A DNA stretch of 58,955 nt from Caldilineales bacterium (GTDB lineage: Bacteria; Chloroflexota; Anaerolineae; J102): positions 1 through 58,955 of the forward strand of contig JAIBAP010000036.1 of the NCBI GenBank assembly GCA_019695115.1, read 5' to 3'. Below the pieces are notes generated by a model. It did no database searches. It had not been told where the DNA came from and was given only the letters and a program-made list of their open reading frames with translations. Below, piece by piece: positions 56,460 through 58,955 of the stretch; position 1 is the first letter of the stretch; every line of letters starts with the position of its first letter. The position numbers and the translations under genes are program-made.

Positions 56460-56461
56460 TG
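56341..56461. repeat. 121-bp direct repeat, right copy
   Basis: Pairs with 55,261-55,381 at an offset of exactly 1,080 bases, with one mismatch. It lies five bases or fewer from the DUF2442 stop. Confidence 0.95.
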
Positions 56462-56464
56462 CTT

Positions 56465-56698
56465 CTATATCTCCAATCGCTCTGACAGAAACTCAGGCGC
56501 GAAATCCGCTCCATTCGGCCATTCGATCGTGCGGCTGGTCAAGAAGACCTGATGGAAAAGACTCACGTCGCGCAAAGGTTCGAAGACTTCGCCATAAAGC
56601 TCTGACTCCAGATCGACAACGCCCTCCGCACCGTTGTTGAACGCGAGTTTCAGTTTATAATCGGCCAGATGTTCGACATTCGTCACATGCAGGAACAT
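56465..56698 (-). CDS. DUF2442 small protein
   Basis: 77 residues. The core LKLAFNNGAEGVVDLESELY and the end WPNGADFAPEFL are diagnostic for DUF2442. Members typically pair with a DUF4160 gene, as here (eight-base gap). The pair has been suggested as toxin-antitoxin-like, but activity is not established. The stop is five bases before the duplicated DUF1801 start, indicating an original DUF4160-DUF2442-DUF1801 operon. Confidence 0.85.
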   Translation of the reverse strand: MFLHVTNVEHLADYKLKLAFNNGAEGVVDLESELYGEVFEPLRDVSLFHQVFLTSRTIEWPNGADFAPEFLSERLEI

Positions 56699-56706
56699 GT
56701 TTCACC

Positions 56707-56964
56707 TCATGGCAGGGGATTGATAGGCAACAAAGGTTGCCGACTACGTGCTCGCTCCCAATCATGGAGCAACTCGGCTTGATGTTCATCCTGCCAGGTC
56801 CAGATAAGGTTGAGCGCTCGTCGAGGCATCTTGCCGGTGACAGAGCCAGTCATAATATCCACCAAAGCCTCGTAATCCTGATACTCCGCATGAAAATGTG
56901 GCGGTTCATGTTCGTTGTAGTTCATACTTATCTTTATTCCGTAAAACATCGATATTGTTGGCAT
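56707..56964 (-). CDS. DUF4160 small protein
   Basis: 85 residues starting MPTISMFYGIKISMNYNEHE. The conserved HEPPHFHAEYQ motif and the segment RRALNLIWTWQDEHQAEL identify DUF4160. It is upstream partner of DUF2442. The composition is distinctly lower in GC than the flanking genes, in line with recent acquisition. No catalytic motif is known for the family; the His-rich motif may bind metal (inference). Confidence 0.85.
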   Translation of the reverse strand: MPTISMFYGIKISMNYNEHEPPHFHAEYQDYEALVDIMTGSVTGKMPRRALNLIWTWQDEHQAELLHDWERARSRQPLLPINPLP

Positions 56965-57063
56965 TGCGTTGGTAATCCCCCATTTATTCTTTGTCAGACG
57001 CTACACAGCGGCAAAACCTGACCATATCGCATCAATTCGCAATCCGCAATCCGAAATTCGCCA

Positions 57064-58794
57064 TCAAAAATACTGCGACAACAAGCGATACAACTCCCGG
57101 ATCGTCTCGATGCTGCCCTCGCGCATCTGGCCGCCGGAAGCCTGGGCCAGCGCCTGCAGCAGGTTGTGGTCGGCGTCGTCGCCATAGGCAACCGTGAAGA
57201 TCACCACCGGCACGCCGCTGGCATTCTCGGACTGAATCTGGTCGAGCAGCTCATTCACGCCCACGCTGCTGGCATTTTCCAGCCCGTCGGTCATGGCCAC
57301 GATGGCGTTGATGCTCTGACTGTCAGCCTCGCGCTGCAAACGCACATAAGCCGCGCGCACGCCGTCCAACAAAGCCGTGTCGCCGTTCGCTTCCAGGCGG
57401 CTGATCTCGTCTTGCACAAGGGCGCGGTGGGCGTCGTCCAGCGGCTGCGGCGGGATGATGTTGTAGACCGAGGACGAGAACTGCACCATGCCCACGCGGT
57501 CTTGCGTGCCCTTGATCTGATCGACGAACGTTTGTAAGGCCGTGCGCACATTGTCGATCTTGTCGCCCTCCATCGAGCCGGAGGTGTCCACCACCAGGTA
57601 GATATTCGACGGGCGTTTGGTGTATTGCCAGGCATTCTGCACCACCTGGACGACGGCGGGGCCGGGCACTTGCAGGGTGGTCTGCGGCTCTTTGGGGTTG
57701 GCGCCATAGCGGGCCGAGATGGGCGAATCGGCGCCGTCGATGGGGATGCTGAGGTCGGCGGGACGGAAGCCGGCGTCGAGCACACGCTTCTGCTGTTCGG
57801 GCGCCAGCAGGAAATCGGCCAGAGCGCGGAAGGTGCGGCGCTGGTTGTCGGTGATGGCCGGGTCATCGAGCAGGGCCAGGGGGTGGTCTTCCCACAAGGC
57901 GCCCTCTTGGGGGTAGATGGCGACCAATTGCTCGCCGCCCGCCCGGTTGTGCTGCACCACCAGCGCCTCCTGCGCCACCAGTGCATCGAGGAAATCCCGG
58001 CCCTCGCTCTGCATCCGCGCCATGGCCACAGCCTCGTTTTCGCCGTAGAAGCTGACCGTGCGCTCCAGGTCGCGGACATGCTCAAGCGTGGTCGGAGCCA
58101 GCACATCGTCTTCGGTCAGGCCGCGCGTCTTGCCTGCCCCAGCATAGAACGCCGCCAGGGTGGCCAACATGCCGCTGGCATAGCTGGTGCTGGCATGGCT
58201 CCAACGGAAGTCCCTGTCGGCGGCGGCCCGGGCCTGGAGGTCGCTCCACCCCACCGGCCCGCCTCCGCCCAGTTCCTGCGCCACATCCGGCCAGGCGGCG
58301 ATGACCACTGGGCTGACCGCGAAACGGGCGCTGTCGGCGATGCGGCGTGGGGCCAGATCGCCTTCCTCGCCACGGTTGGCGTCAGCCCAGCGCAGGTCGA
58401 GCTGGTCGAGCCAGAGCGAGGCGTCGGGGCTGAGGGCCTGAAAGCCGGGGTCAGGGCCGAGACCGGCCTCCACCATCTGGTCGGGGGCCATCTCCACCAG
58501 CCGGACTTCCATCACCCGGCCATCGTCCGTCTTCTGCTTCTGCTGGTTGAAGTCATCCACCAGCCCGGTGATCAGCGGCTTCTTTTCGGGCGAGTAGGCC
58601 AGGGTGAGGACGGCCAGGCGGGCATCGGCGGCGGGCGTGGTCGTGACCTCTTGCGTCGTTCGCCGCCGGTCGATCTGGTACATGCCGACGAAGACGAGGC
58701 CGCAGACGGCGCAGAGGAAGAAGAGGCCGATCGACGCCACCACCAGGGGCGCCCGGTTCTGTGCGCTTGAGGGCTTGGTTTGTTTTTGGCTCAT
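57064..58794 (-). CDS. Membrane-anchored solute-binding / von Willebrand A fusion protein
   Basis: 576 residues. One N-terminal transmembrane helix (about 17-39) anchors an extracellular two-part protein. Residues about 60-375 resemble an extracellular solute-binding fold (AVLTLAYSPEKKPLITGLVD, PVVIAAWPDVAQEL, GENEAVAMARMQSEGRDF, QEALVVQHNRAGG, LADFLLAPEQQ). Residues about 390-576 are a VWA domain with an intact MIDAS: DTSGSM (about 402), Thr in the GDTALLDG loop and Asp in AMTDGLENAS. Such fusions bind protein or ligand in a metal-dependent way at the cell surface. The combination occurs in several Gram-positive-type and Chloroflexota genomes; its role is not settled. It is upstream of the DUF4160 group in the same direction. 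Confidence 0.8.
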   Translation of the reverse strand: MSQKQTKPSSAQNRAPLVVASIGLFFLCAVCGLVFVGMYQIDRRRTTQEVTTTPAADARLAVLTLAYSPEKKPLITGLVDDFNQQKQKTDDGRVMEVRLVEMAPDQMVEAGLGPDPGFQALSPDASLWLDQLDLRWADANRGEEGDLAPRRIADSARFAVSPVVIAAWPDVAQELGGGGPVGWSDLQARAAADRDFRWSHASTSYASGMLATLAAFYAGAGKTRGLTEDDVLAPTTLEHVRDLERTVSFYGENEAVAMARMQSEGRDFLDALVAQEALVVQHNRAGGEQLVAIYPQEGALWEDHPLALLDDPAITDNQRRTFRALADFLLAPEQQKRVLDAGFRPADLSIPIDGADSPISARYGANPKEPQTTLQVPGPAVVQVVQNAWQYTKRPSNIYLVVDTSGSMEGDKIDNVRTALQTFVDQIKGTQDRVGMVQFSSSVYNIIPPQPLDDAHRALVQDEISRLEANGDTALLDGVRAAYVRLQREADSQSINAIVAMTDGLENASSVGVNELLDQIQSENASGVPVVIFTVAYGDDADHNLLQALAQASGGQMREGSIETIRELYRLLSQYF

Positions 58795-58827
58795 GGGGAT
58801 GCTCGCATCACCATCACTGTGTCATGT

Positions 58828-58955
58828 TGAGGAGCGAAGCGACGAAACATCTCGTCTCGCATAGGGGAGATTCTTCGGCTGCGCCTCAGAATGACAGAAG
58901 TCAGAGGAGCGAAGCGACGAAACATCTCGTCTCGCATAGGGGAGATTCTTCGGCT
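58828..58955. repeat. Interspersed repeat, two direct copies at the right edge
   Basis: The block GAGGAGCGAAGCGACGAAAC plus about 34 further bases ending CTTCGGCT occurs at 58,829-58,882 and again at 58,902-58,955, where the window ends. The bases between include CAGAATGACAG. In reverse complement it begins with GTCATTCTGA, an element dispersed in environmental genomes. No gene lies in 58,795-58,955. Confidence 0.8.

Overview
The window looks like chromosomal DNA of an uncultured or environmental Chloroflexota bacterium (Anaerolineae/Caldilineae-like). This is inferred from four things: high GC, several exported proteins with long Pro-Thr linkers, C-terminal tails of the W/F-LP type, and the gene families present (DUF5656, a bacterial Vms1/eRF1-like protein, YugP, the UMF1 family). 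No rRNA, tRNA, CRISPR array or recognisable transposase was seen. Two stretches are visibly lower in GC than the rest: about 1-3,500 and about 55,450-57,000.

Layout. 1-3,320: a doubtful gene end, a UbiA-family prenyltransferase, a small membrane protein and a repeat-built lipoprotein. 3,430-3,727: a collapsed hicBA remnant. 3,880-14,259: a single 3,459-residue surface protein on the minus strand (thrombospondin type 3 and FG-GAP calcium-binding repeats). 14,520-19,768: an ABC-F ATPase and a 1,144-residue exported Asp-box (BNR) protein. 19,814-21,343: a FeoB membrane domain without its GTPase, behind an FNR-like promoter. 21,622-30,880: rodZ-like gene, rimO, a MerR-like regulator, a DUF1232 protein, a helicase-associated-like protein, DUF5656, a beta-hydroxyacid dehydrogenase, a YugP peptidase, a DUF456 protein and a sulfite-oxidase-like molybdoenzyme. 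31,024-39,764: a tandem eukaryote-like phosphofructokinase, a response regulator with an exported partner, and the divergent surE / histidine-less kinase / LysM lipoprotein / SPFH series. 39,789-44,972: a structured leader and a Vms1/eRF1-like protein, a CBM9-like anchored protein and ClpC. 45,050-52,682: Nudix, psuG, two MFS transporters, sucCD and DUF1028. 52,679-58,794: an orphan solute-binding lipoprotein, a coiled-coil membrane protein, the DUF4160-DUF2442-DUF1801 group interrupted by a DUF3800 gene, and a solute-binding/von Willebrand A fusion.

How the parts work together. Much of the window serves the cell surface: giant adhesin-like proteins, the LysM lipoprotein, the RodZ-like protein, the VWA protein and binding lipoproteins. 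Central metabolism is represented by phosphofructokinase and succinyl-CoA synthetase. Translation and proteostasis are represented by RimO, ABC-F, the Vms1/eRF1-like protein and ClpC.

The most unusual structures are: a DUF3800 gene bounded by a 121-bp direct duplication of its neighbour's 5' end; 7-bp-period repeat arrays in almost every intergenic gap between 45.5 and 57 kb, some forming 19-23 bp hairpins inside operons; a histidine kinase with Arg in place of the phospho-accepting His; and the FNR-type box placed at the ideal distance before the GTPase-less feoB.
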